Of a stretch of 64,000 nucleotides of DNA, positions 25,038-33,591 are shown piece after piece (position 1 is the first letter of the stretch; each line of letters starts with the position of its first letter). The stretch covers positions 107,036 to 171,035 of the forward strand of contig JACRTJ010000014.1 in assembly GCA_014385265.1 (NCBI GenBank), read 5' to 3'. This stretch comes from Enterocloster hominis (ex Liu et al. 2021). Its GTDB lineage: Bacteria > Bacillota > Clostridia > Lachnospirales > Lachnospiraceae. Both the position numbers and the translations under genes were made by a program. The notes beneath the pieces are model-generated. The model saw only the letters and a program-made list of their open reading frames with translations. It made no database searches and had not been told where the DNA came from.

Positions 25038-26429
25038 ATGAATGGAAAAGATTTAGAGAAAGAGCTTTTATGGGAAGCCCCCCACATTGCAAAGGAGGCT
25101 CCCGCAGAGAGAGAGGAGGCTTCCGCCTTCTGTGAGGGCTATAAGGCGTTCTTAAACGCCGGAAAGACTGAAAGAGAATGCGTAAAGGCCGCAGTGGAGC
25201 TTTTAGAAAAGGCCGGCTACCGGGAATTTGATCCCAAGGCCTCCTACAAGGCTGGAGACAAGGTATACTGGAACAACCGGAAAAAAGCCCTGGCCGCAGC
25301 CACCTTTGGAACCCTGGGGATGGAGGAGGGCCTCAGAATGAACGGCGCCCACATCGATTCCCCCAGACTGGACTTAAAGCCCAATCCGCTGTTTGAGCAG
25401 GCTGATATCGCCTACTTAAAGCCTCACTACTACGGCGGGATCCGCAAATACCAGTGGGGAGCCACTCCGCTGGCTATGCACGGTGTGGTTGGAAAGAAGA
25501 ACGGCGAGATGGTGGAGATCTCCATCGGTGAAAAAGAAGGAGAGCCCCAGTTCTGCATCACAGACCTTCTCCCCCACCTGGCCTCTGAGCAGAATGGAAG
25601 AAAGCTGGGAGAGGGCTTAAAGGGCGAAGAGTTAAACATCATTGTCGGCTCCATCCCGTTCATGGGCGAGGATGACGAGAAGATCAAGACTCCCGTAAAG
25701 CTTATGGCCATGAAGCTGTTAAATGAAATGTACGGGATCACAGAAAAAGACTTTACAAGAGCGGAGATCGAAATGGTACCGGCTTACAAGGCTGTGGATG
25801 TGGGCCTGGACAGGAGCCTGGTGGGCGCTTACGGACAGGATGACAGAGTCTGCGCCTATACGGCTCTGATGGCAGAAACGGAGACAAAGGCCCCGGCTCA
25901 TACGACGCTGACGATCCTGGCTGACAAGGAGGAGATCGGTTCTGCCGGAAACACTGGCCTCAATTCCGATTTCGTGCTCCATATCATTGAAGACCTGTGC
26001 CAGACAGCCGGCGCAGATCTGAAAACAGTTTTAAGAGCGTCCCTGTGCCTGTCCTCCGACGTGAACGCAGCATACGATCCCACCTTTGCCTCCGTATACG
26101 AGGAGAGAAACTCCAGTGCCATCAATAAGGGCTGTGTTCTCACAAAATATACAGGAGCCAGAGGAAAATCCGGCAGCAACGACGCCAGCGCAGAGACCAT
26201 GGCCAAGGTGATCCAGATCATGGATGAAAACGGCGTATACTGGCAGACCGGCGAGCTGGGAGCCGTGGACGTGGGAGGCGGCGGAACCATCGCCCAGTTT
26301 GTGGCCCATATGGATGTGGATGTGGTGGATCTGGGAGTTCCGATCCTTTCCATGCACGCTCCCTTTGAGCTGGCCTCTAAGCTGGATGTTTACAACACTT
26401 ATAAAGCATTTAAGGCATTCTACAAATAA
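25038..26429 (+). CDS. M18-family aminopeptidase
   Basis: A 463-residue zinc aminopeptidase of the M18 (aspartyl aminopeptidase/aminopeptidase I) family, cytoplasmic and usually a dodecamer. Metal ligands are expected in NGAHIDSPRLDLKPNP (His), SSDVNAAYDPTFAS and the C-terminal SMHAPFELASKLD. The catalytic Glu pair is in LADKEEIGSAGNTGLNS. The RBS GAGGAGAG precedes the ATG. It releases N-terminal residues from peptides, and members prefer Asp/Glu or bulky residues. A strong hairpin follows, so it ends its transcript. Confidence 0.93.
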   Translation: MNGKDLEKELLWEAPHIAKEAPAEREEASAFCEGYKAFLNAGKTERECVKAAVELLEKAGYREFDPKASYKAGDKVYWNNRKKALAAATFGTLGMEEGLRMNGAHIDSPRLDLKPNPLFEQADIAYLKPHYYGGIRKYQWGATPLAMHGVVGKKNGEMVEISIGEKEGEPQFCITDLLPHLASEQNGRKLGEGLKGEELNIIVGSIPFMGEDDEKIKTPVKLMAMKLLNEMYGITEKDFTRAEIEMVPAYKAVDVGLDRSLVGAYGQDDRVCAYTALMAETETKAPAHTTLTILADKEEIGSAGNTGLNSDFVLHIIEDLCQTAGADLKTVLRASLCLSSDVNAAYDPTFASVYEERNSSAINKGCVLTKYTGARGKSGSNDASAETMAKVIQIMDENGVYWQTGELGAVDVGGGGTIAQFVAHMDVDVVDLGVPILSMHAPFELASKLDVYNTYKAFKAFYK

Positions 26430-26442
26430 GACGGGACATATG

Positions 26443-26487
26443 CCCCTCCCCGAGGACGACTCTTTTCCTCTGGGGAGGGGATCTGTT
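26443..26487 (+). terminator. Terminator after M18 aminopeptidase
   Basis: CCCCTCCCC (26443-26451) with GGGGAGGGG (26472-26480), extended by GAGGA (26452-26456) with TCCTC (26466-26470) and one bulge. A modest T-rich tail follows. Confidence 0.75.
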
Positions 26488-26596
26488 TCTGAATGCGGCA
26501 GTTCAGCTGTGTATCTTAAAATTCTATGAAATCCCTTTATTTCCCTTTCTGTTTATGGTAAAATCGGCTGAACAGCCATGAAAGGAATTGAGAAAA

Positions 26597-27772
26597 ATGA
26601 TAAAAAGAAAACTTATAACAGCCGGTTTTGTGATCGCCATGGCAGCCATGGTCATGTCTGGATGCAAGAGCGGAGGTACGGATAAAGAGACAACGGCGGC
26701 AGCGGCCGGAGAGACGGCGGGAAGCCAGGAGAGCGGGACTGCCTCTGGTGAAACAAAATCGGAGGAGGAGCTGACCGATGAGGCCAGCCTGGAGCTGGGA
26801 AATTATAAGGGTCTGACCCTTACGGCCGTGAAGGCTGGAGTGACCGACGAGGACCTGGAGGCGGAGCTGGAAAACCTGAAGGGACAGTATCCGGCGGAGG
26901 TCACCGGACGTGCAGCTAAACTGGGCGATGTGGCCAATATTGACTACGTAGGGACCAAGGACGGCGAGGCCTTTTCCGGCGGGACTGCGGAGGGCTTTGA
27001 CCTGGCCCTGGGAAGCGGCACCTTCATCGACGGTTTTGAGGACGGCGTTGTGGGAATGAACGTGGGAGAGGAAAAAGACCTGAACCTCACATTCCCGGAA
27101 AATTATAAGAGTGCAGATCTGGCGGGACAGGAAGTGGTATTCCATGTGACCCTGAATGCCATTAAGAACGCAGAGGAGACCGCCATTGATGATGCTCTGG
27201 CAAAAAGAGCCATGGACGACGAGAACGCTACCCTGGACCAGTTAAGGAGCCAGGTGTATGGCGGCCTCGAAAACCAGGCGGAGAGCAATTTCTTTAATGA
27301 GGCTGGAAGCGAGCTCTTAAACCAGGCCATTGAAAATTCCAAGGTCACCTGCGATCCTGACGCTGTGGACGATATGTATGACCAGCTTGTGACCACATAC
27401 ACTGCTTATGCAGGCCAGTATGGAATGGAGCTGGAGGAGTTCTTAAGTATGTTCCTTCAGACCGATAAGGCGGGCTTACGGGCCACTGCGGAGAACCTGG
27501 TGAAGCAGGAGATGGTGCTCAACGCCATTATTGAAGCCGAGGGGATCAAGGCTACGGATGAGGAAAAGGATAAGCTGGCCCAGATGAATTATTTTGCCGA
27601 CGCCGAAGAGATGGTCTCCACCTACGGGGAGGAGTCTGCCAACCGTCTGTTCCAGATGGGAGCCGCGTATTACTATCTGATCGACAATGCCGTACAGGGA
27701 GCGCCTGCCGGGGCAGGGGAGACTGTGGAAGGCCATACAGAATCCCAGGCAGCAGAGACGACGGCTCCTTAG
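26597..27772 (+). CDS. Lipoprotein FKBP-type prolyl isomerase with trigger-factor-like region
   Basis: A 391-residue secreted lipoprotein. The signal peptide ends in MVMSGC with C23 as lipid anchor. A Thr/Ala/Gly-rich linker (residues about 25-65) follows, then an FKBP-like domain around residues 120-190 (GDVANIDYVGTKDGEAFSGG, FIDGFEDGVVGMNVGEEKDL) and a helical region resembling the C-terminal chaperone domain of trigger factor. Cytoplasmic trigger factor lacks the signal and has the ribosome-binding N-domain, which is missing here. A role in folding exported proteins at the membrane surface, like PrsA, is inferred. ATG at 26597 is 10 bases after AAAGGA; a TTG three codons earlier is too close. 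Confidence 0.85.
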   Translation: MIKRKLITAGFVIAMAAMVMSGCKSGGTDKETTAAAAGETAGSQESGTASGETKSEEELTDEASLELGNYKGLTLTAVKAGVTDEDLEAELENLKGQYPAEVTGRAAKLGDVANIDYVGTKDGEAFSGGTAEGFDLALGSGTFIDGFEDGVVGMNVGEEKDLNLTFPENYKSADLAGQEVVFHVTLNAIKNAEETAIDDALAKRAMDDENATLDQLRSQVYGGLENQAESNFFNEAGSELLNQAIENSKVTCDPDAVDDMYDQLVTTYTAYAGQYGMELEEFLSMFLQTDKAGLRATAENLVKQEMVLNAIIEAEGIKATDEEKDKLAQMNYFADAEEMVSTYGEESANRLFQMGAAYYYLIDNAVQGAPAGAGETVEGHTESQAAETTAP

Positions 27773-27792
27773 GAAATGGATGCGGATACCAT

Positions 27793-28584
27793 ATGAAAAG
27801 AAAAGCCTTATTTTTTGATATTGACGGAACGCTTCTGAGCGATCATAAAAAGGAGCTGCCGGAAAGCGCGGCCCGGGTCATTGCCCAGGCGCGCCGGGCG
27901 GGCCATCTGGTATTTATCAATTCTGGACGGGCCCGATGCCTGATGCAGGAGGTGGAGGCGGCTCTTCCGGTGGACGGCTACCTCTGCGGCTGTGGTACTT
28001 ACCTGGAGATCCAGGGGAAAAAGGTCCTCCACCATGTGATCGGGAGAGAGCGGAGGCTGGAGCTCCAGAAGAGCATCCTGGCCCATGATCTGGATGGGAT
28101 CCTGGAAGGGCCGGAGGGCTGTGCCGTACAGAGCCAGGTTTCCCGTCTGGAGGAGATGGAGCGGGTCAAGGAGCTGTTTATAAAAAGTGGTGTGGTCCGT
28201 CCGTGGGACTGGAAGAAGGAAGCGGCGGAGTTTGATAAATTCTGTGTTCTGGCAGATGAAAAGAGTGATGTGGACGGATTCTTAAGATCCCTGGCTCCGG
28301 ATATGGCGTACATAGACCGGGGACGCGGGCTTTATGAATGTGTACCCGCAGGCTATGACAAGGCCACGGCCATGGAATTTATCCTGAAATATTTCCGGAT
28401 CCCCCGGGAGGAATCCTATGCCTTTGGAGACAGCGCCAACGATCTGGCTATGATCCAGTATGCCGGACATTCGGTGATCATGGGGCAGCATGACAGGATC
28501 CTGGAACCCTATGCATCTTTTATCACGAAAAATGTGGAAGATGATGGAATTGCATTCGCTTTCGAGAAACTTAAAATTGTCTAA
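27793..28584 (+). CDS. HAD-superfamily Cof-type phosphatase
   Basis: A 263-residue Cof/YbiV-type HAD hydrolase with a C2 cap. Motif I FFDIDGTLLS carries D9 and D11, motif II is INSGRAR, motif III is the lysine near KATAMEF, and motif IV GDSANDLAMIQYAG holds the metal-binding acids. Such enzymes dephosphorylate sugar phosphates, FMN or other metabolites with broad specificity. The gene starts 20 bases after the chaperone stop, so they may share a transcript. Confidence 0.9.
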   Translation: MKRKALFFDIDGTLLSDHKKELPESAARVIAQARRAGHLVFINSGRARCLMQEVEAALPVDGYLCGCGTYLEIQGKKVLHHVIGRERRLELQKSILAHDLDGILEGPEGCAVQSQVSRLEEMERVKELFIKSGVVRPWDWKKEAAEFDKFCVLADEKSDVDGFLRSLAPDMAYIDRGRGLYECVPAGYDKATAMEFILKYFRIPREESYAFGDSANDLAMIQYAGHSVIMGQHDRILEPYASFITKNVEDDGIAFAFEKLKIV

Positions 28585-28604
28585 TTTCAATAAAAAAATA
28601 TAAT
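28577..28604 (+). promoter_or_regulatory. Candidate promoter of the small coiled-coil gene
   Basis: TTGTCT (28577-28582), a 16-base spacer and TATAAT (28599-28604). A leader hairpin GAAAAT/ATTTTC follows at 28612-28631. The -35 overlaps the end of the HAD gene. Confidence 0.5.
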
Positions 28605-28699
28605 TTATGTCGAAAATTGCGAGCGATTTTCCTTCACTTAATGAAAGAAATGTATTAAGATAGGCTTGCGCACATGACGAATGCGAAGGGGGCCAGACG

Positions 28700-28846
28700 A
28701 TGAGAATGGAGGAACGGCTTGCTGCCCTGGAGTATGAGAACAGAAAACTCCGGGCAGACAACGAAAAGCTTCATGCCATCCTGAAACAGATGCAGATCAC
28801 GCTGAACCGGCTGATCAGCTGCTATATTGTTGAAGCCAGACGATGA
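28700..28846 (+). CDS. 48-residue coiled-coil small protein
   Basis: An ATG at 28700 with GAAGGGGG about 10 bases upstream opens a 48-codon frame ending at 28846. The protein has a leucine-zipper-like heptad pattern (LAALEYENRKLRADNEKLHAIL), with Leu, Tyr, Asn and Leu at the a/d positions, and a basic tail EARR. Its own promoter, good ribosome site and amphipathic pattern argue that it is real. It probably dimerises or binds another helical protein. No family name was recognised. It would be missed by common size cut-offs. Confidence 0.65.
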   Translation: MRMEERLAALEYENRKLRADNEKLHAILKQMQITLNRLISCYIVEARR

Positions 28847-28861
28847 ATGACTGAAATGGGA

Positions 28862-28896
28862 AAAGGGGCGCTGACCTGTATGGCAGCAGCCCCTTT
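28862..28896 (-). terminator. Terminator of the wall-binding protein gene
   Basis: AAAGGGGC (28862-28869) pairs with GCCCCTTT (28889-28896), with CTG/CAG inside. On the minus strand the hairpin ends in TTTTCCC, just after the repeat-protein stop. Confidence 0.7.
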
Positions 28897-28906
28897 CTGG
28901 AACGGA

Positions 28907-30250
28907 TCAGCGGATGATCCCGTTGGTATCGGTGACCCAGATCTTTCCGTTGGCGTCTTTGAAGTCTTTATGCCCCCGTCCCAGCTCCGGCTTTTCAGAG
29001 GAGGTGGAGGAAGAGGAGGCTCTCTGGATATTTCCGGTGGTATTAACAAGATAAGAGGTTCCGTTTAAGTCTGCGGGAGCATACCGCTGGTCCGCAGGCG
29101 CGTCCTGGCGTTTTCCGTAGACATAGAGCACGTTGTCCTTCAGTCCGTGGTAGCCCTGGCCCTTTTTCTCGCCATCCGTGTGGAAGAGCCAGCTTTCGGT
29201 CTCTCCAGTTTCTTCATTATAGATATTCTGCTTTCCTGTCTTCATGACGCCGTCGTCGCCAAAGAAGAAGTTGGCGATGGAGTCTCCTTCCAGGTTTACG
29301 ACCTGGCGGCCAGTCTGCATTTCACCCAGCTCGTTGAACGCATATTTTTTTCCCTGGATCGTAAAAAGCTCGTTTCCTTTTCTGGAGGCGTGATATGGGC
29401 GGCCTTCTTTAAAATAGAAGGTAAAGGTCTCGTCTGTCTGATGGATCCCCTGGATCCCTTCCATGATCCGCCATCCCTCGGCACGTTTTCCGTCGCCGTC
29501 CTTTCCATAATACTGATAATCCGCAATGGAGGCGGAGGCGGCGTTGCTGTCTGTGGAAACCTCTGTTTCCGGCATCTTCACCCAGCCCGTCTGCATCTTC
29601 CCGTCGATGAAGGTATAATAGTCGTCGCCGATCTTTTTGTCATACTGGTTTTCTACCATCCTTCCATCGGAATTAAAATAATGCCAGCTTTCGGAGGCTC
29701 CGGGACTGGAAGCGTTTTCCTCCAGCTTCACCCAGCCGGTCTTCATGCGTCCGTCGGTTTCACCGCCCAGGTAATAGACGGCTCCATCGATGACGGTCTT
29801 ACCAGTGGCCATGTGGCCGGATTCGTTGAAATAATACCAATTTTCATTTAATTTTATCCATTTAGAAATAACAGATTTTCCGTTTTTATCAAAATAGTAC
29901 CAATATGAAGCCGGTGTTTCCGGAGAGTCCATTTCGTCCTCATTCTGGAGCTCCACCCAGGTGTTTTTCACCATTTTTCCGTCTTCCCCCACGTAATAAT
30001 CGTCGATCTTCTGGTTTCTGGCGATGGAGCCCTCCTCGTCCAGATAATACCAGTCGTCTCCGTTCTTTCTCCAGGAATCCGTGGTGAGATACCCGTCCTC
30101 ATCGTAGTAGGCCAGCTGGCCGTTTTCCTCAGTCCAGCCATAAGAAGCGGCCAGTACCCTGCCTGTGTGGTCCAGGCCGGAAAAGGCAGGGGTCAGGGCC
30201 ATAATGGCAGCAGCAGACAGAACTGCAAAATATTTTGTCTGTTTTTTCAT
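28907..30250 (-). CDS. Secreted choline-binding-type cell wall repeat protein
   Basis: A 447-residue exported protein. The signal peptide (KYFAVLSAAAIMALTPAFSG, cleavage near residue 36) is followed almost entirely by cell-wall-binding repeats of about 20 residues with aromatic and glycine signatures (WYYLDEEGS, WYYFNESGHMATG, YYLGGETDGRMKTGWV, SWHYFNSDGRMVEN). These resemble the C-terminal repeats of choline-binding proteins and clostridial toxins, which bind choline or sugars on wall polymers. No enzymatic domain is seen, so the protein may be a surface adhesin, a scaffold or a partner of another enzyme. Start 30250 has AAGGAGAG upstream. Confidence 0.88.
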   Translation of the reverse strand: MKKQTKYFAVLSAAAIMALTPAFSGLDHTGRVLAASYGWTEENGQLAYYDEDGYLTTDSWRKNGDDWYYLDEEGSIARNQKIDDYYVGEDGKMVKNTWVELQNEDEMDSPETPASYWYYFDKNGKSVISKWIKLNENWYYFNESGHMATGKTVIDGAVYYLGGETDGRMKTGWVKLEENASSPGASESWHYFNSDGRMVENQYDKKIGDDYYTFIDGKMQTGWVKMPETEVSTDSNAASASIADYQYYGKDGDGKRAEGWRIMEGIQGIHQTDETFTFYFKEGRPYHASRKGNELFTIQGKKYAFNELGEMQTGRQVVNLEGDSIANFFFGDDGVMKTGKQNIYNEETGETESWLFHTDGEKKGQGYHGLKDNVLYVYGKRQDAPADQRYAPADLNGTSYLVNTTGNIQRASSSSTSSEKPELGRGHKDFKDANGKIWVTDTNGIIR

Positions 30251-30425
30251 AATCGATTCTCTCCTTTTTGTGGTCCGCACCAGAAAATGCGGGCGGTTGT
30301 TCCTTACGCGGTGATTATAACAGCGGTTTATGGGAGAAATCCAGTGAGGGTTGCTGGCAGAGCTGCCAGTCTGTGACAGATACCGGGAGCCCCTGCAATG
30401 AATGACTGGACTGGACGGGAGTGAT
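30251..30425. other. Gene-free region between wall protein and repeat element copy 2
   Basis: Holds the minus-strand promoter of the repeat protein (not resolved). It also has a 7-bp hairpin CTGGCAG-AG-CTGCCAG near 30355-30370. No gene is seen. Confidence 0.4.
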
Positions 30426-30594
30426 GTGGTACAATGTCTGAAGGAAAAGAAGACATTGTACCACGGCGCATACCGGTTTCTGCGTTCACCGCGGAAATCC
30501 GGGCGCACAGATCCCCCGGAGGGGTGCTGCATCGTGCCGATGCAGTACAATGTCTGAAGGAAAAGAAGACATTGTACCACGTGTCTGAAGGAAC
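30426..30594 (+). repeat. Structured repeat element, copy 2, with doubled first hairpin
   Basis: Hairpin A pairs GTGGTACAATGTCT (30426-30439) with 30451-30464. CCGG (30473-30476) pairs with CCGG (30499-30502) around CTGCG/CGCGG. CCCC-CGGA-GGGG lies at 30513-30524. CTGCATCG-TGC-CGATGCAG (30527-30545) forms a further stem. Then hairpin B repeats A's arms and its loop (GTACAATGTCT, 30545-30555, with 30567-30577). A third partial copy of the left side (GTGTCTGAAGGAACAG) follows at once. Spacings match copy 1 at 19792. Confidence 0.8.
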
Positions 30595-30643
30595 AGGTAT
30601 ATCATGTACAGGCGCAGTGCGCTGGAGAGGAGTATACGTTTTT

Positions 30644-32620
30644 ATGAGAATGAAAGTTTCCGACTACATTGCAAGGAAGCTGGTGGATGAGGGGATTTCC
30701 GATGTATTCATGGTCACCGGAGGCGGGGCCATGCATCTGGACGACGGCCTGGGCCATGAGCCGGGCCTCCACTGCACCTTTAACCACCATGAGCAGGCGT
30801 GTGCCATTGCGGCGGAATGCTACGCCAGGATCCACAATAAGATCGCTGCGGTCTGCGTGACCACAGGACCAGGCGGGACCAACGCCATCACCGGCGTGGT
30901 GGGCGGCTGGCTGGATTCCATCCCCATGCTGATCCTGTCCGGACAGGTCCGCTACGATACCACAGCCAGGAGCACAGGCCTTGGGATCCGCGCACTGGGA
31001 GACCAGGAGTTTGAGATCACAAAGGCCATTGACTGCATGACAAAATATTGTGAAATGGTCATCGATCCCATGCGGATCCGCTTCTGCCTGGAAAAGGCCC
31101 TGTATCTGGCCCAGACCGGAAGACCCGGTCCCTGCTGGCTGGATATCCCCTTAAACGTCCAGGGAGCATATGTGGAGACAGAGGAGCTTTTAGGCTTTGA
31201 TAAAAACGATTACGAGGCAGGCGGCACCGGCTGGTCCGTCCATGGCTCCGGCTGCGACGGCTGCGGTCTCTGTGCAGGAAAGCTGATCCAGGGAAAACCT
31301 GCCATGATCCCAGAGGATGAGGCTGGAAAAGGTGAAAAGAGAGAGCTGCTTCCGCCGTCCGTATCCCTGGATCTGGCCAGAGAGATCGTGAAAAAGGTGA
31401 GAGAGGCTAAGCGTCCTGTGATCAATGCCGGAAACGGCATCCGTATCGGAAAGGCCTTCGACGTATTCCAGAGAGTGGTTGAAATGCTGGGAATCCCGGT
31501 GGTCACCGGCTGGAACAGCCTGGACTGCATGTACGACTCCCATCCCCTTTATGTGGGCCGGGCGGGCCATATGGGCGACCGTCCCGGAAACTTTGCCGTA
31601 CAAAATTGTGATCTTCTCCTGTCCCTGGGAAGCCGTCTTTCCATCCGTCAGGTGGGTTACAACTATCCGACCTGGGCACGGGAAGCCTATGTGATCTATA
31701 ATGATATCGATGCAGAGGAATTAAAGAAGCCCACAGTCCATGTGGATATGCCGGTCCATGCCGATGTAAAGGATCTTCTGGAGAAGATGGAAATGGTCCT
31801 GGAGGTAGAGGCTGTGTCCGCAGACGGAGGCCCCAAAGATAAGGAAGCTGTGGACTGGTGGATCTCCCGCTGCCAGCAGTGGAAGGAAAAATATCCGGTG
31901 GTGCTCCCGAAGCACTATGAAGCCGGAGAGGATCAGCCGGCCAACATCTATGCCGCCATCAAGGAGATCAGCAGAAGGGCTGAGGAGGATCAGATCACTG
32001 TGGTCGGAAACGGTTCCCCCTGCGTGGTGGGCGGTCATGCCTACGAGATGAAGAAGGGGCAGCGGTTCATCAGCAACTCTGCCATCGCTTCCATGGGCTA
32101 TGACCTTCCGGCGGCCATCGGCGCCTGTCTGGCAGACCATACAAAGGATATCATCCTGGTGACCGGCGACGGCAGCATCCAGATGAACCTGCAGGAGCTG
32201 CAGACCATCATCCACAACCATCTGCCAATTAAGATCTTCCTGATCAACAACGGCGGCTATCATTCCATCCGCCAGACCCAGAAGACCCACTTCCATGAGC
32301 CGTTGGTGGGCATCGGCGTGGACAGCGGAGACTTAAGCTTCCCGTCCATGGAGAAGCTGGCCTGGGCATACGGCTATCCATACGTGGCCGCCCATCACAA
32401 TTCCCAGCTGGGAGAGGCTGTGGAACAGACTCTGGCCACAGACGGTCCTGTGATCTGTGAGATCTTTGTGGATATGGAGCAGAATTTTGAACCCAAGGCT
32501 GCTGCCAAGATGCTGCCGGACGGAACCATGGTCTCCGTGCCTCTGGAGGATCTGGCCCCCTTCCTTCCGGAAGAGGAGCTGGCAGAAAACATGATCATTC
32601 CCATGATCAAGCCCCAGTAA
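30644..32620 (+). CDS. Thiamine-diphosphate enzyme of the acetolactate-synthase family
   Basis: A 658-residue ThDP-dependent enzyme. The N-terminal pyrimidine domain has GGGAMHLDDGLG and the catalytic Glu in FNHHEQACAIAAE. The middle domain is FAD/nucleotide-like, and the C-terminal domain has the ThDP motif GDGSIQMNLQEL...NNGGYHS. It is longer than IlvB (about 560-570). An inserted stretch has three cysteines (C204, C207, C210 in GCDGCGLC), which could bind metal. Leading a polysaccharide cluster and next to an epimerase, it is more likely a sugar- or acyloin-forming enzyme (YerE-like) than acetolactate synthase; no small subunit is present. ATG at 30644 follows GGAGAGGAG. Confidence 0.85.
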   Translation: MRMKVSDYIARKLVDEGISDVFMVTGGGAMHLDDGLGHEPGLHCTFNHHEQACAIAAECYARIHNKIAAVCVTTGPGGTNAITGVVGGWLDSIPMLILSGQVRYDTTARSTGLGIRALGDQEFEITKAIDCMTKYCEMVIDPMRIRFCLEKALYLAQTGRPGPCWLDIPLNVQGAYVETEELLGFDKNDYEAGGTGWSVHGSGCDGCGLCAGKLIQGKPAMIPEDEAGKGEKRELLPPSVSLDLAREIVKKVREAKRPVINAGNGIRIGKAFDVFQRVVEMLGIPVVTGWNSLDCMYDSHPLYVGRAGHMGDRPGNFAVQNCDLLLSLGSRLSIRQVGYNYPTWAREAYVIYNDIDAEELKKPTVHVDMPVHADVKDLLEKMEMVLEVEAVSADGGPKDKEAVDWWISRCQQWKEKYPVVLPKHYEAGEDQPANIYAAIKEISRRAEEDQITVVGNGSPCVVGGHAYEMKKGQRFISNSAIASMGYDLPAAIGACLADHTKDIILVTGDGSIQMNLQELQTIIHNHLPIKIFLINNGGYHSIRQTQKTHFHEPLVGIGVDSGDLSFPSMEKLAWAYGYPYVAAHHNSQLGEAVEQTLATDGPVICEIFVDMEQNFEPKAAAKMLPDGTMVSVPLEDLAPFLPEEELAENMIIPMIKPQ

Positions 32621-32640
32621 AGCCCTATTAGGAGAAGTAT

Positions 32641-33588
32641 ATGAGAATCGTTATCACCGGCGCCACAAGTTTTGTTGGCGCCGCTGCCATTCAGGAACTT
32701 TTAGAAAACGGCCATGAGGTGTACGCCGTGGTCCGTCCGTCCTCCAGGAAGCTGGAGACACTGACCGGCCAGGAAGCCGGGAAAAATGCCTTAAGGGAGG
32801 GGCGTCTGCACATTGTGGAAAATGACCTTTCCGCCCCGGAGCTTCTGACAGAGAAGATCCAGGGCTCCTGCGATGCCTTCTGTCATTTTGGCTGGGGCGG
32901 ATCCGGAAGCGGGGCCAGGACCGGGGAGCAGCTCCAGGAGGAAAATCTGCGGGCCTCCCTGGATACGGTCCGGGCTGCAAAGGCGCTGGGCTGCCGGAGG
33001 TTCCTGTTTTCCGGCTCCCAGGCGGAGTACGGAATGCATCAGACCAGGATGACGGAGGAAACGGAATGCGCGCCCAGATCGGCCTATGGAGAAGCCAAGC
33101 TCCGGATGCGGAGACAGGGAGAGGCGCTTTGTAAGGAACTGGGGATGCGCTATATCCACCTCAGGATCTTCAGTGCCTACGGTCCTGGCGACCATCCGTG
33201 GACGCTGGTGGAATCCTGCCTGGACGCCTTTACTGGAAATGCGGCCCTTTCTCTGGGGGCCTGCACCCAGAAATGGAATTTTATTTACATTACCGATCTG
33301 GCAAAGGCGGTGCGGGCGCTTTTGGAGACGCCGGAAGCGGCCTTTGAGGGACTCGGAAATCCGGTCTTTAACGTGGCCGGGGACGATACCAGGCCATTAA
33401 AAGAGTTCGTGGAGGAGATCCACAGGCTCTGCAAAGGAGGCGGAAACTGCCTGTACGGAGACAGGAAGGAGAACGCCGAAGGGGCCGTTAATCTGATCCC
33501 GGATATTGGAAAGATCTGCCGGATCACCGGCTGGAAACCGGAGACGGCCTTTGGAGAAGGGATAAAAAAGACCCTGGAAAGCCGATAA
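32641..33588 (+). CDS. NAD-dependent epimerase/dehydratase
   Basis: A 315-residue extended SDR protein. The Rossmann motif GATSFVGAAAI is at the N-terminus, and the catalytic pair is in SAYGEAKLRMR (YxxxK). The middle FSGSQAEYG supplies the Ser/Tyr side. It resembles nucleotide-sugar 4-epimerases, dehydratases or reductases. It starts 20 bases after the ThDP enzyme gene with AGGAGAAG before the ATG, so the two are coupled. A joint role in making an unusual nucleotide sugar for the surface polymer encoded downstream is inferred; the substrate is unknown. Confidence 0.88.
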   Translation: MRIVITGATSFVGAAAIQELLENGHEVYAVVRPSSRKLETLTGQEAGKNALREGRLHIVENDLSAPELLTEKIQGSCDAFCHFGWGGSGSGARTGEQLQEENLRASLDTVRAAKALGCRRFLFSGSQAEYGMHQTRMTEETECAPRSAYGEAKLRMRRQGEALCKELGMRYIHLRIFSAYGPGDHPWTLVESCLDAFTGNAALSLGACTQKWNFIYITDLAKAVRALLETPEAAFEGLGNPVFNVAGDDTRPLKEFVEEIHRLCKGGGNCLYGDRKENAEGAVNLIPDIGKICRITGWKPETAFGEGIKKTLESR

Positions 33589-33591
33589 ATA

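Noticed and set aside
32300..32640. Separate promoter or attenuator before the epimerase gene
   Set aside because: No -35/-10 pair or hairpin seen; the genes are 20 bases apart and read as one operon.
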